Assembly (NCBI GenBank): GCA_002409585.1
Contig: DHNP01000047.1
Coordinates: 1,470 to 28,532, forward strand
Source of the DNA: Ruminococcaceae bacterium UBA5413
Lineage (GTDB): Bacteria; Bacillota; Clostridia; Oscillospirales; Acutalibacteraceae
DNA length: 27,063 nucleotides
Direction: 5' to 3'
This document shows positions 15,135 through 23,217 of the stretch, one piece after another. How positions within the stretch are numbered: the stretch's first letter is position 1; every line of letters begins with the position of its first letter. Both the position numbers and the translations under genes were made by a program. The notes beneath the pieces are model-generated. The model worked only from the letters and a program-made list of their open reading frames with translations. It was not told the origin of the DNA and ran no database searches.

Positions 15135-15305
15135 TCAGCGTCCCTTAACATGCTGCTGCTGTTGGCTGCACTTGCCGCAGCACGCGCTGCAGCCGCCGGA
15201 GCCGCCGCAGTTGCAGGCACAGGAGCCTTTTTTCACAAGGTGCCGTACCGCTAAAAACAGCATGGCAAGGATGGCTGCTAATACAATAAACGTACCGATA
15301 CTCAT
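15135..15305 (-). CDS. FeoB-associated Cys-rich membrane protein
   Basis: A 56-residue peptide with one N-terminal transmembrane helix (about 4-21), a basic RHLVKK stretch, then a Cys/Gly-rich tail with seven cysteines between residues 29 and 46 (CACNCGG, GGCSACCGKC) and a Gln-rich end. This matches the small FeoB-associated family found next to feoB in clostridia, thought to assist ferrous iron transport, perhaps by binding iron at the membrane. A GGAGG ribosome site lies eight bases before the ATG. It sits 41 bases after feoB and 62 before the DtxR-like gene. Confidence 0.85.
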   Translation of the reverse strand: MSIGTFIVLAAILAMLFLAVRHLVKKGSCACNCGGSGGCSACCGKCSQQQQHVKGR

Positions 15306-15346
15306 TATTAAGCACCTCCAAATAAAATCAAACCTTAAACGGTATA

Positions 15347-17482
15347 TTACGCGCGGACTTTTTCTTCAAGGTACTGTGTGGTATCCTTACGCGCTGGACG
15401 GGCAATAAAGTAAATTACCGCGGCTGTTACGATGAGCGCGAAAACCTGGCCGACGCCGAACGCCGAACCGTAGAAGAAAAAGCTGCCGAACTGGAAGCAC
15501 AGGAACGCTAAGATGTACCCTATGAGCGCCTGGTAGCCTATTGCTATCCAGCCCCACTTCTTGCTGCCCATTTCACGCATTGTAGTCGCCATGGCAACTA
15601 CGCACGGCGGATCGAAAAGGTTAAGCACCATGAACGAGAACGCGCCCATCGGTGAGAACATGGCGGCAATGCCTTTTGCGACGAGGGCTTCGTTGTCTGG
15701 GTCAGAGACTTTGTTTAAGACTGCGAGCGTGCCGATGGCCTGCTCTTTCGCCATTTCAGCGCTTATAACGGAAACGGCCCCTTTCCAGTCACCGAAACCA
15801 AGCGGGACAAACAGCCACGCAAACGCCCTGCCTATATCCGCGAGCATGCTCTCTTCAATGTCAACCATCTGCATGCCCCAGCTGAACTTCGACAGGAACC
15901 AGATAATGACGCACGCTGTAAATATTATCGTACCGGCCTTTATTATGAATGCCCGTGCACGTTCCCACATGTGTATTAGCACGCCCTTGAGCGACGGTAT
16001 ATGGTAAGCGGGAAGCTCCATAACGAACGGAGCCGGCTCCCCTCCGAAATACTTCGTCTTTTTGAGTGCAATGCCTGAAAATACTATTACCGCTATGGCA
16101 AGTATGTACATTACCGGGGCTATGAACACCGAGTGCGGGAAGAACACAGATGTTATCATGCCTATGATGACGTACTTTGCGGTACACGGCATGAAAGTGC
16201 TGAGCATGATGGTCATGCGCCTGTCTTTTTCGTTTTCTATCGTCCTTGAAGCCATGACCGCCGGAACGCCGCATCCCGTGCCTATGAGCATAGGTATGAA
16301 CGATTTGCCAGAAAGGCCGAACCGCCTGAATACACGGTCCATTATGAATGCCACGCGCGCCATGTACCCAGAGTCCTCAAGTATCGCGAGGAAGAAGAAA
16401 ATGAGGAGCATTTGGGGCACAAAGCCGAGTACCGTGCCTACGCCGCCGACTATGCCGTCTATGACAAGGCTCTGCACCCACGGCGCAGCGCCTATGGACT
16501 CAAGCCCGGCTGTCAGCGCGTCAGGTATCCACGCGCCGAAAAGCGTTTCGTTTACCCAGTCGTCCGCCATGCCGCCTATGGTGGTTACCGATATGTAATA
16601 CATAAGCCATATAACAAAAAGGAAAATAGGTATTGCGGCAAAACGGTTTGTGACAATCCTGTCTATTTTGTCCGAAGTCGAAAGGGCGGAGCGCTTTTTG
16701 CGCAGGCAGTTTGACGTAAGCTTTGCGATGTAGTTGTAGCGTTCGTTTGTGATAATGGTCTCACTGTCGTCGTCAAGCTCCTTTTCAACCGGGGCTACTA
16801 CGCTTTCGAGTTCCTTGCGCCTGTCTTCCGTGAGTGAAAGTTCACCAAGGAGCTTTTCGTCGCGCTCAAAAAGCTTGACCGCGTACCAGCGTGCGCGGGT
16901 CTGGCCGCATACGTCGCTGAACTTTTCAGTTATATCGGCGATGGCCTTTTCGGCCTTGTCGCTGAACTTGTACTGTACCGGCGCTGCCTTTTTGGATTTT
17001 GCGAGTTCTATCGCCCTTTCCGCTACTTTTTTCGTGCCGGTGCCTTTAAGGGCCGAAGTTTCAACGACTTCACACCCTAAAGCGGCCGCGAGCTTTCCAG
17101 AGTCTATGCGGTCGCCGGACTTCTTAACGTTGTCCATCATGTTTAACGCTATTACGACCGGTATGCCAAGCTCGACCACCTGTGTCGTAAGGTAAAGGTT
17201 GCGCTCAAGGTTTGTAGCGTCAACAAGGTTGATGATGGCATCGGGCTGTTCATTGAGCAGGTAGTTGCGGCTGACGACTTCTTCCAAAGTATACGGTGAG
17301 AGCGAGTATATACCCGGCAGGTCGGTTATAATGACGTCCTTGTGCCCCTTAAGCCTGCCTTCCTTTTTTTCCACCGTTACGCCCGGCCAGTTACCGACGT
17401 ACTGGCTGCTGCCCGTAAGGTCGTTGAACATGGTGGTTTTGCCGCAGTTCGGGTTGCCGGCGAGAGCTATTTTTATTGACAT
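15347..17482 (-). CDS. feoB: Ferrous iron transport protein B
   Basis: A 711-residue Fe(II) transporter of the cytoplasmic membrane. The N-terminal G domain has G1 GNPNCGKT (9-16), the G3-type DLPG (54-57) and G4 NMMD (114-117). A helical GDI-like regulatory region lies at about 175-265, and the C-terminal membrane region has two Gate repeats, with FIPMLIGTGCGVPAVMASRTI carrying the conserved Cys proposed to line the iron path. Length and order are typical. A strong AAGGAGGG ribosome site precedes the ATG. It follows two FeoA-domain genes; the 58-base gap between feoA and feoB contains another copy of the GTTAG-N6-CTAAC palindrome. Confidence 0.97.
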   Translation of the reverse strand: MSIKIALAGNPNCGKTTMFNDLTGSSQYVGNWPGVTVEKKEGRLKGHKDVIITDLPGIYSLSPYTLEEVVSRNYLLNEQPDAIINLVDATNLERNLYLTTQVVELGIPVVIALNMMDNVKKSGDRIDSGKLAAALGCEVVETSALKGTGTKKVAERAIELAKSKKAAPVQYKFSDKAEKAIADITEKFSDVCGQTRARWYAVKLFERDEKLLGELSLTEDRRKELESVVAPVEKELDDDSETIITNERYNYIAKLTSNCLRKKRSALSTSDKIDRIVTNRFAAIPIFLFVIWLMYYISVTTIGGMADDWVNETLFGAWIPDALTAGLESIGAAPWVQSLVIDGIVGGVGTVLGFVPQMLLIFFFLAILEDSGYMARVAFIMDRVFRRFGLSGKSFIPMLIGTGCGVPAVMASRTIENEKDRRMTIMLSTFMPCTAKYVIIGMITSVFFPHSVFIAPVMYILAIAVIVFSGIALKKTKYFGGEPAPFVMELPAYHIPSLKGVLIHMWERARAFIIKAGTIIFTACVIIWFLSKFSWGMQMVDIEESMLADIGRAFAWLFVPLGFGDWKGAVSVISAEMAKEQAIGTLAVLNKVSDPDNEALVAKGIAAMFSPMGAFSFMVLNLFDPPCVVAMATTMREMGSKKWGWIAIGYQALIGYILAFLCFQFGSFFFYGSAFGVGQVFALIVTAAVIYFIARPARKDTTQYLEEKVRA

Positions 17483-17508
17483 TAAGTAAACCCTCCTTGA
17501 ATAAAATA

Positions 17509-17524
17509 GTTAGTCAAAGCTAAC
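17509..17524. promoter_or_regulatory. GTTAG-N6-CTAAC palindrome between feoA and feoB
   Basis: GTTAG TCAAAG CTAAC, a perfect 5-bp dyad with six-base centre, the same as the sites upstream of the first feoA. It sits inside the operon 27 bases before the feoB start, where a bound repressor could tune feoB separately. Confidence 0.7.
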
Positions 17525-17540
17525 TTATGCATATAAAAAA

Positions 17541-17762
17541 TCAGGCTATTTCAATATGATCCGCTTCGTTTTTACGGATGGAAAGCTCGTACCCGCGCAC
17601 GGTTATTTCTATGGGGTCGCCGAGCGGCGCAACTTTGCGCACTAAAACAGATGTGCCCTTTGTAATGCCCATGTCCATAATACGGCGGCGCAGCGCGCCT
17701 GTAGCCGTAAGTGACTTAACAGAGCAGGACTGCCCCGGCCTTACTTCTCTAAGAGTTTTCAT
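17541..17762 (-). CDS. feoA: FeoA domain protein (second copy)
   Basis: A 73-residue cytosolic SH3-like FeoA protein, an accessory factor of FeoB. Family features: LREVRPGQSCSV start, LRRRIMDMGITKGTSV, VAPLGDPIEITVRGYELSIRKNEADHIEI end. An AAGGAGA ribosome site is eight bases before the ATG. It lies 16 bases after the first FeoA gene and 58 before feoB. Its sequence is clearly different from the other copy, so they may have separate partners. Confidence 0.93.
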   Translation of the reverse strand: MKTLREVRPGQSCSVKSLTATGALRRRIMDMGITKGTSVLVRKVAPLGDPIEITVRGYELSIRKNEADHIEIA

Positions 17763-17778
17763 AATGCAGATCTCCTTT

Positions 17779-17991
17779 TTATATCATAATGCGGTTTGCC
17801 ATACCCATGCCTAACGCCACGCGGCTGTTTTTAACACGCAGAATCACGTTTCCGGCGATTTTGCTTATTATTGTTACGTTGCCTGACTCTACAAAACCCA
17901 TGGCCGCCAAATGCTGCTTTGTTTCATCTTTACCGTTGATTTTCTTAATCATCACGGTTTCGCCTGCGCTTGCCATAGTAAGCGGCATCAT
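17779..17991 (-). CDS. feoA: FeoA domain protein (first copy)
   Basis: A 70-residue FeoA protein: MPLTMASAGETVMIKKI start, HLAAMGFVESGNVTIISKI, and the SRVALGMGMANRIMI end. It is the first gene of the feo run, with a GGGGG ribosome site seven to eight bases before the ATG. It is less charged than the second copy. Paired FeoA genes before feoB are common in clostridia. Expression is likely controlled by the palindromes at 18011-18094. Confidence 0.92.
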   Translation of the reverse strand: MMPLTMASAGETVMIKKINGKDETKQHLAAMGFVESGNVTIISKIAGNVILRVKNSRVALGMGMANRIMI

Positions 17992-18010
17992 AGCTTTTCC
18001 CCCTTTGTTT

Positions 18011-18026
18011 GTTAGCTAAAGCTAAC
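18011..18026. promoter_or_regulatory. Palindromic operator, feo leader (site 3)
   Basis: GTTAG CTAAAG CTAAC, a perfect 5-bp dyad, about 45 bases after the predicted transcription start and just before the feoA ribosome site. It resembles the TTAG...CTAA core of DtxR-family operators. Confidence 0.75.
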
Positions 18027-18046
18027 TCTATAGTCGTCCGGTACCG

Positions 18047-18062
18047 GTTAGGTAACGCTAAC
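18047..18062. promoter_or_regulatory. Palindromic operator, feo leader (site 2)
   Basis: GTTAG GTAACG CTAAC, a perfect 5-bp dyad just after the predicted feo transcription start, where binding would block RNA polymerase. Confidence 0.75.
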
Positions 18063-18077
18063 TATCATTTCGTGTAT

Positions 18078-18106
18078 AGTTTACCACCGCTAACCTTAGT
18101 TGTCAA
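18078..18106 (-). promoter_or_regulatory. feo operon promoter with overlapping degenerate operator
   Basis: On the minus strand TTGACA (18101-18106), a 17-base spacer and TAAACT (18078-18083). A half-degenerate copy of the palindrome, GTTTA-N6-CTAAC (18079-18094), covers the -10 and the spacer. Confidence 0.7.
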
Positions 18107-18204
18107 GGCATTTTCGTTTTAAATTTAAAAAAATTGCCATGCATATGGTTTAGTCCCTAAACGCCTATATAAACACGCTAATATAAACAAATTCGCCAAA
18201 GGCC

Positions 18205-18233
18205 TTGACTTTCCGTCAGAAATCTAATATAAT
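18205..18233 (+). promoter_or_regulatory. Promoter of tRNA-Arg(ACG)
   Basis: TTGACT (18205-18210), a 17-base spacer and TATAAT (18228-18233), 54 bases before the tRNA. Confidence 0.8.
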
Positions 18234-18287
18234 TATAAAGCTGTTGTAAATAATATGTTCAACTTAATTAACTGCAATATGTAATAT

Positions 18288-18364
18288 GCGCCCGTAGCTC
18301 AGTTGGATAGAGTGTCTGACTACGAATCAGAAGGTCGCGGGTTCGAATCCCTCCGAGCGCACCA
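18288..18364 (+). tRNA. tRNA-Arg (anticodon ACG) with two stem mismatches
   Basis: A 77-base tRNA including CCA. The anticodon stem TCTGA/TCAGA and loop CTACGAA give anticodon ACG (after A-to-I editing it reads CGU, CGC and CGA). The D stem is GCTC/GAGT and the T loop is TTCGAAT. Two pairs are broken: C5 against A68 in the acceptor stem (GCGCCCG with CGAGCGC), and C50 against T64 in the T stem (GCGGG with CCCTC). Both odd bases are in the 3' strand. A good promoter and terminator suggest it is transcribed; it may be functional, a decayed copy, or contain sequence errors. Confidence 0.88.
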
Positions 18365-18370
18365 GTCAAA

Positions 18371-18407
18371 AGTCCCGGTACGCACTTTGCGTATCGGGGC
18401 CTTTTTA
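18371..18407 (+). terminator. Terminator after tRNA-Arg(ACG)
   Basis: CCCGGTACGCA (18374-18384) pairs with TGCGTATCGGG (18388-18398) with one G-U pair and a three-base loop, followed by a five-T run. Confidence 0.9.
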
Positions 18408-18468
18408 TTGTTTCACTTTACATTCCGGCACTGATGGCTGCATCTAAAATTAGGCGAATAGTATAAAA

Positions 18469-18507
18469 AGCAGGAGTTCAGTCCATAGGACCGGGCTTCT
18501 GTTTTTT
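18469..18507. terminator. Second, bidirectional terminator-like hairpin
   Basis: A long imperfect stem from AGCAGGAGTTC to GGGCTTCTGT, closed by GTCC/GGAC around ATA, with several G-U pairs, six T on the plus side and five on the minus side. No gene lies between it and the previous terminator. It isolates the tRNA from the glycan cluster promoter. The remaining gap (18508-18595) shows nothing clear. Confidence 0.6.
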
Positions 18508-18595
18508 ATACGGCTTAAAGGCGGCTCATATTGTCCGAAGCAATCGGCCTATTTTTGATACATAAGTTATTTCGGGCAATATCTGGCTAAAGTTA

Positions 18596-18624
18596 TTGCA
18601 AAAACTGTCGAAATATAATATAGA
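18596..18624 (+). promoter_or_regulatory. Candidate promoter of the glycan cluster
   Basis: TTGCAA (18596-18601), a 17-base spacer and TATAGA (18619-18624), giving a very short leader before the AGAAGGA ribosome site and the TTG start at 18648. Confidence 0.55.
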
Positions 18625-18647
18625 TATGTTAGAAGGATGTGCAATAA

Positions 18648-19553
18648 TTGAAAATATCGGTCATAATGCTGACATATAACCGTGAAAACTTTGTAGCCCG
18701 TGCTATTGAAAGCATCCTGCAGCAAACGTTTAAAGACTTTGAGTTTATAATCGTAGATAACGGTTCAACAGACAGCAGCGGAAAGATTGCCGACACATAT
18801 GCCAAAAAAGACAGCCGCATACGTGTAATACATAAAGAGCGCGGCAATATAGGCAGCGGTCGCAACACCGGCCTTGATGCCGCATACGGGGACTGTATAG
18901 CCTTTATCGATGACGACGACTGTGCAGAGCCGGATTTTCTCGAATTTCTTTATAACCTTTTAATCAGTAATGATGCGGAAGTTTCCATTTGCGGGTCTAA
19001 GGACAAAGCGTATGAAGAAAAACGCATAATGACAGGTGAAGAGGCCGTAATTACACTTATGTGGCGCAAGTGCTACAGTATGGCCTTCCCAACAAAAATG
19101 TTCACGCGAGGGCTGGCAAAAAAAATACGTTTTCCGGAAAGCGACAAATATGACGATATATCACAAATGCACATACTTCTTTCCTGTGCGGGACGCGTAG
19201 CCTATCACGGCCTGCCGAAGTATACGTTTAACAGGCATACAGGAAATAACTCAGCATGGACAACGGATTACAGTTTGCTTACATCTGATACGCTAAATGA
19301 ATATTTGCGGGCGTACCGTAAACGCACAATATGGCTAACCGAACACTTTCCTGACAATATAGCTCTGTGGCATTATTTTGAATGGTCGTTTATGATTTCC
19401 ATGGTCGAAAAAATTAACCGCTATAATATTGCGGGGTGCGGCAAACAGCTCGACTTTATTGAAAGTGAACTTCACGTACATGAAAAAGATTTCCTCAGCG
19501 GAGGATATGCATTAGATTTTGAAAAGGAATGGGTAAAAAAATATGTTAGGTAG
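18648..19553 (+). CDS. Glycosyltransferase family 2 protein
   Basis: A 301-residue GT-A fold inverting glycosyltransferase. The start VIMLTYNRENFVARAIESILQQT and VDNGSTDSSGKIAD (36-49) form the nucleotide-binding part, and FIDDDDCAEPDF (86-97) has the metal-binding Asp cluster at 88-91. The C-terminal part (about 170-300) is helical and specific to a subfamily I cannot name. No membrane helix. It starts with TTG, ten bases after AGAAGGA. It opens a six-gene plus-strand cluster and overlaps the next gene by 11 bases. The N-terminal half is closely similar in pattern to the second GT2 in this cluster, so they may act in turn on the same acceptor. Confidence 0.9.
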   Translation: MKISVIMLTYNRENFVARAIESILQQTFKDFEFIIVDNGSTDSSGKIADTYAKKDSRIRVIHKERGNIGSGRNTGLDAAYGDCIAFIDDDDCAEPDFLEFLYNLLISNDAEVSICGSKDKAYEEKRIMTGEEAVITLMWRKCYSMAFPTKMFTRGLAKKIRFPESDKYDDISQMHILLSCAGRVAYHGLPKYTFNRHTGNNSAWTTDYSLLTSDTLNEYLRAYRKRTIWLTEHFPDNIALWHYFEWSFMISMVEKINRYNIAGCGKQLDFIESELHVHEKDFLSGGYALDFEKEWVKKYVR

Positions 19554-20679
19554 TTTTGAAGAAGAATATGCAAAGATTGAAGAGCGTTATCGTTCTGGGC
19601 AGGATGCAATTAAAATATCAAAATTAAAAGAAAACCTGTTGAGCAGGCCGATTGTACTTTTTGGCTTGGGCTTTTATGGTATACCGATATATAAAAATTT
19701 TGTTTCCCATGAAATTTATCCGCGATGCTTTTGTGACAGCAAAAAAACCGGGTGCGAGCAAAAAACTGGATTAAGGATTATTTCTCCGGAGGAGCTTAAG
19801 AATAAATATTATAATTCTAATGTTGTCATTTCAGTTGCTAATCCTAAAAATCAGGAAAGTATTTATAACCAACTGCTTGAGCTTGGTTTCAGTAGCCAAC
19901 AGATATATACTTTTGACAGTGCATTCAAATTTTTCAATAATTCTGTAGTTGAGATTACAAGTTTGACTTATGATAAATTTAGAACATATTTAGATGGCTA
20001 TAAATGGAGTTATAACTTTTTCAGCGATAACACATCTAAAAAAATAATTTTAGAACGCATTAACAGTTACCTTTTTAAAGACACATTTGATTATGAAAAA
20101 GAAGAACCTGCTTATTTCCCAAAAGATTTTTTTCAATTTTCGGATAATGAGGTGTTCGCCGATGGAGGCCTATATACAGGAGATACATCCGAAGAGTTTA
20201 TAAAGTTGGTAAACGGTAAGTATAGGGCTGTTTATGGATTTGATATTGACCCAAATAACGCCAAGATCGCCAAGATAAATCTGTCACGATATGAAAACAT
20301 CCACATAATTTTAAAAGGATTGTGGAACAAAGCTGATTCAATGCATGCATGTTTAGAGCTATTAGCTGAATCCCAAATTAATGATGCCGGAGAAGACGCT
20401 ATATCTGTAATATCATTAGATGAATATTTTGCGAATAAAAAGGTTGAAGAACTTCCTACATTTATAAAAATGGATATTGAAGGTTCTGAAAAAAATGCTC
20501 TGCTTGGAAGTAAAAATATCATTAAAGCTGTTAAGCCGAAGCTCGCTATTTGCGCATACCATAAACCACAAGATATTTATGAACTGCCGCAAACCATATT
20601 AAATATACGTAACGATTATAGATTTGCACTGCGCCACTATTCCCCATATACATGGGATACTATTTTGTATGCTTACTAA
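19543..20679 (+). CDS. FkbM-family methyltransferase with N-terminal Rossmann-like domain
   Basis: A 378-residue protein. Residues about 30-130 form a nucleotide-binding-like domain (VLFGLGFYGIPIY at 38-50, then CFCDSKK and VVISVANP), seen in many sugar-modification proteins. Residues about 195-370 are an FkbM SAM-dependent methyltransferase: VFADGGLYTGDTSEEF (204-219), GFDIDPNNA (232-240) and FIKMDIEGSEKNAL (307-320). It probably O-methylates a sugar or a glycan-linked acceptor. The gene is clearly AT-rich compared with the rest of the window, a sign of recent transfer. It overlaps the GT2 gene by 11 bases, and its own ribosome site is poor, so translation is probably coupled. Confidence 0.88.
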   Translation: MLGSFEEEYAKIEERYRSGQDAIKISKLKENLLSRPIVLFGLGFYGIPIYKNFVSHEIYPRCFCDSKKTGCEQKTGLRIISPEELKNKYYNSNVVISVANPKNQESIYNQLLELGFSSQQIYTFDSAFKFFNNSVVEITSLTYDKFRTYLDGYKWSYNFFSDNTSKKIILERINSYLFKDTFDYEKEEPAYFPKDFFQFSDNEVFADGGLYTGDTSEEFIKLVNGKYRAVYGFDIDPNNAKIAKINLSRYENIHIILKGLWNKADSMHACLELLAESQINDAGEDAISVISLDEYFANKKVEELPTFIKMDIEGSEKNALLGSKNIIKAVKPKLAICAYHKPQDIYELPQTILNIRNDYRFALRHYSPYTWDTILYAY

Positions 20680-20692
20680 ATAAGGAGAAAAT

Positions 20693-21493
20693 ATGTCACA
20701 ACCATTAAATTTAAGAAGACTGGCAATAATGCCGACGCTAAAATGTACGTTGCGCTGCAAACTGTGCAGCAACTATATGACAATGTTTAAACATCCGGAG
20801 CATATTCCTGTAAACGAATTAATTTGCGATATAGACCGTGTGTTTGAATTGGTCGATTACACAGAATGGCTGCAGTTTGTCGGCGGAGAAATATTTATGC
20901 GCAATGATTTAAGCGATGTATATGCGCATTGCCTTAATTATAAAAACAGATTTGATAAACTTATACTTATAACAAACGCCACGGTGCTTCCGTGTGAAAA
21001 AGATATTTATGTATTCAAACAGTATGGGCGGCATATGCAGATACAGATAAGTGACTACGGAAAATATTCTCCTCAGGTTGATGCAATGACCGAATTGCTG
21101 CGGAAAGATGATATCCCTTTTGTAGTTAAAAAATACCATGGGGATTTACAGCATTACGGTGGTTGGGTTGACAATACACATTTTGAGGATAGAGGCAAAA
21201 GCAAAGATCAGCTGTGGGAACAGTTTACTCATTGCGGGCAGGTTGCTATGCGTAATTTCCATATGTACCGCGGGAAAATGCATGGCTGCGCAAGGTCCCT
21301 TATGGCAAGCACTCTCGGAAAAATCACACCAGCTGGGCGCGACTTTGTCGATTTATATGATAAGTCTGAAACCGATGAGGAAAAGCGAGAGAAGATACGC
21401 CATTTTAACGATGCCCCGCGTGTTTCGTGCAGGAGCTGTATAAGTTTCGGCGATGATGTTGAACGTTTCCCTGCCGCAGAACAAAAGAAGTAA
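20693..21493 (+). CDS. Radical SAM protein
   Basis: A 266-residue enzyme. The [4Fe-4S]-binding CxxxCxxC motif is CTLRCKLC (Cys18, Cys22, Cys25), and the SAM-contact GGE is at 64-66 (FVGGEIFM). ILITNATVLP forms a later strand of the partial TIM barrel. The C-terminal third carries further cysteines (HCGQVA, HGCARS, SCRSCIS), placed like a reduced SPASM or twitch domain that could hold an auxiliary cluster. It starts 13 bases after the FkbM gene with an AAGGAGA ribosome site. The substrate is unknown. In this setting it may remodel a sugar, an aglycone or a peptide acceptor before or after methylation and glycosylation. Confidence 0.9.
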   Translation: MSQPLNLRRLAIMPTLKCTLRCKLCSNYMTMFKHPEHIPVNELICDIDRVFELVDYTEWLQFVGGEIFMRNDLSDVYAHCLNYKNRFDKLILITNATVLPCEKDIYVFKQYGRHMQIQISDYGKYSPQVDAMTELLRKDDIPFVVKKYHGDLQHYGGWVDNTHFEDRGKSKDQLWEQFTHCGQVAMRNFHMYRGKMHGCARSLMASTLGKITPAGRDFVDLYDKSETDEEKREKIRHFNDAPRVSCRSCISFGDDVERFPAAEQKK

Positions 21494-21515
21494 TGTTTAC
21501 ATTGGAAGGTAGCAA

Positions 21516-23204
21516 ATGAATGATACAGTAGTTGTATATATGCAGGCATATAATGCTGAACGTACATTACGACGCGCATTGGACAGTATGCTTAACCAAA
21601 CATACCGGGACTGGATTTTGTATTTAGTTGACAATGGAAGCACTGACAGCACTGGCAATATAGCTGACAAGTATGCTGAGATGGATTCACGAATAATTTG
21701 TAAACATATCATTCTAAATGATTTTTTGTGCTTTTACCATTTTATTGAAGAATATTTAAAAAAGCCTTGGGGAAATTATTTTGCTTGGCTTGACTCGGAT
21801 GACGAATATGATCCAAATTTTTTAAATCATATGAGCCAATTCGCACAAGAAAATAAACTTGATGTTGCTGCCTGTGGTAATTATTTTATTGACGGCATAA
21901 GTGGACATTGTCTAAGTGTGCGGACATCCAAACGTAACATTATATTAGAATCGAAACAGGATTTTGATAAATATTTCCCTATATACCACCAATTTATACG
22001 TACAATGTGGGCAAAATTATTTTCCACATCAATTTTACAAAAAGGAATTTTTTTGCCAAATCGCAGTGTAAGCTATGGCAGCGATACAATATTCTTATTA
22101 GAGGCAATTCACTTGTCCCAACGCATTGGTATACTTTCAGAACCCCTCCATAAATATTATGTTTCAAATAAGTCTTTATCTTATAAACTTGACAGTAAAC
22201 GGATCACGTCCGACCAAATATTATTTAACGAAACATATGATTTTTTAATTTCCAAGTGCGGATACGTAAGTAAGCAAAACGAAAGATTTTTATCAGACGT
22301 TTATTTCAACGCCCTTAAAGATACTTTTAATGTAATAGTCGGCGCGCAAATGGAGCCCCTTGAAAAGATGCAAAACATGCGTGCTATGTTCACAAATGAA
22401 ACTGCAGCAGGAAGGTTTAAAAACGGTTATGGCTCCGGTGCCGTATTCGAAAGCCTGCGCGGCACGGTTTTTAGCTGGGTCATGGCGCAAAAAATCTGCC
22501 GCCGGTCGGAGGGCGCTGAGTTAGCCTCTGAGATCCTCCTGTCAATGTATAGGGAATGGCAGCAGATTATCCAGCCAGGCAGCTTATGTTTTTATATCCG
22601 TAAAATGCCTGAGGTGTTAACTTTTCTTGCAGAAAAAGATTACGCAAAAGCTTTGGAAAGAATACAAATTTACTATAAGCGGCATGACAAGGATGAACCG
22701 GCTTTGGCAGAGTTCGAAATTTACCTTTATAAAGTCCTTAATAAATCCGACGCAGAATTATTCGCTTTATTTTGTGATATAAAAAAAGACCGCCGTATAT
22801 GTTCTGGAAAAATAGATATTGATTCTGAAATTTATGCTGTTATTGGGAAATATCCGCTTTTAAACTGTTTAAGCGCAGACTTGGCGGCATTGTTTTTACG
22901 CCCTGTCCAGCATATTATGGAGGGCGATTACGGCAAAGCGCTGGACTCGTTCCTTAGTGTAACCGGTGTGGAAATAAACGATGATGATGCAGAAAAGTAT
23001 ATTATGTTTGGACAAAACCTTTCCGCTGCAGCGCAGAACTCCAGTGCGTACATATATTTCAAAAAGATGTGGATATCTTTTTTGATTGACAATTCACAAA
23101 ATGAAGCCGCGGAAAAAGAACTGAATGAGTTTTTAACGGTCCTCCCGAATGATGCTGACTTTTTAGGTATGAAAGACAAGCTGGCTGAAAATAAAACGAA
23201 CTGA
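21516..23204 (+). CDS. GT2 glycosyltransferase with long helical (TPR-like) C-terminal region
   Basis: A 562-residue protein. Residues 1-about 250 are a GT-A domain: VVVYMQAYNAERTLRRALDS, VDNGSTDSTGNIAD (38-51), AWLDSDDEYDPNF (90-102) with the DSDD metal site at 93-96. Residues about 300-560 are helical, with pairs such as FLAEKDYAKALERIQIYYKR and IMEGDYGKALDSFLSV that resemble TPR units and may bind the protein or glycan acceptor. Base composition changes within the gene: 21721-21780 has 14 G/C in 60, while 22501-22560 has 35 in 60. The front half is thus AT-rich like the FkbM gene and the back half is like the chromosome. It begins 22 bases after the radical SAM gene. Confidence 0.87.
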   Translation: MNDTVVVYMQAYNAERTLRRALDSMLNQTYRDWILYLVDNGSTDSTGNIADKYAEMDSRIICKHIILNDFLCFYHFIEEYLKKPWGNYFAWLDSDDEYDPNFLNHMSQFAQENKLDVAACGNYFIDGISGHCLSVRTSKRNIILESKQDFDKYFPIYHQFIRTMWAKLFSTSILQKGIFLPNRSVSYGSDTIFLLEAIHLSQRIGILSEPLHKYYVSNKSLSYKLDSKRITSDQILFNETYDFLISKCGYVSKQNERFLSDVYFNALKDTFNVIVGAQMEPLEKMQNMRAMFTNETAAGRFKNGYGSGAVFESLRGTVFSWVMAQKICRRSEGAELASEILLSMYREWQQIIQPGSLCFYIRKMPEVLTFLAEKDYAKALERIQIYYKRHDKDEPALAEFEIYLYKVLNKSDAELFALFCDIKKDRRICSGKIDIDSEIYAVIGKYPLLNCLSADLAALFLRPVQHIMEGDYGKALDSFLSVTGVEINDDDAEKYIMFGQNLSAAAQNSSAYIYFKKMWISFLIDNSQNEAAEKELNEFLTVLPNDADFLGMKDKLAENKTN

Positions 23205-23217
23205 TGTGGTGAACGTG

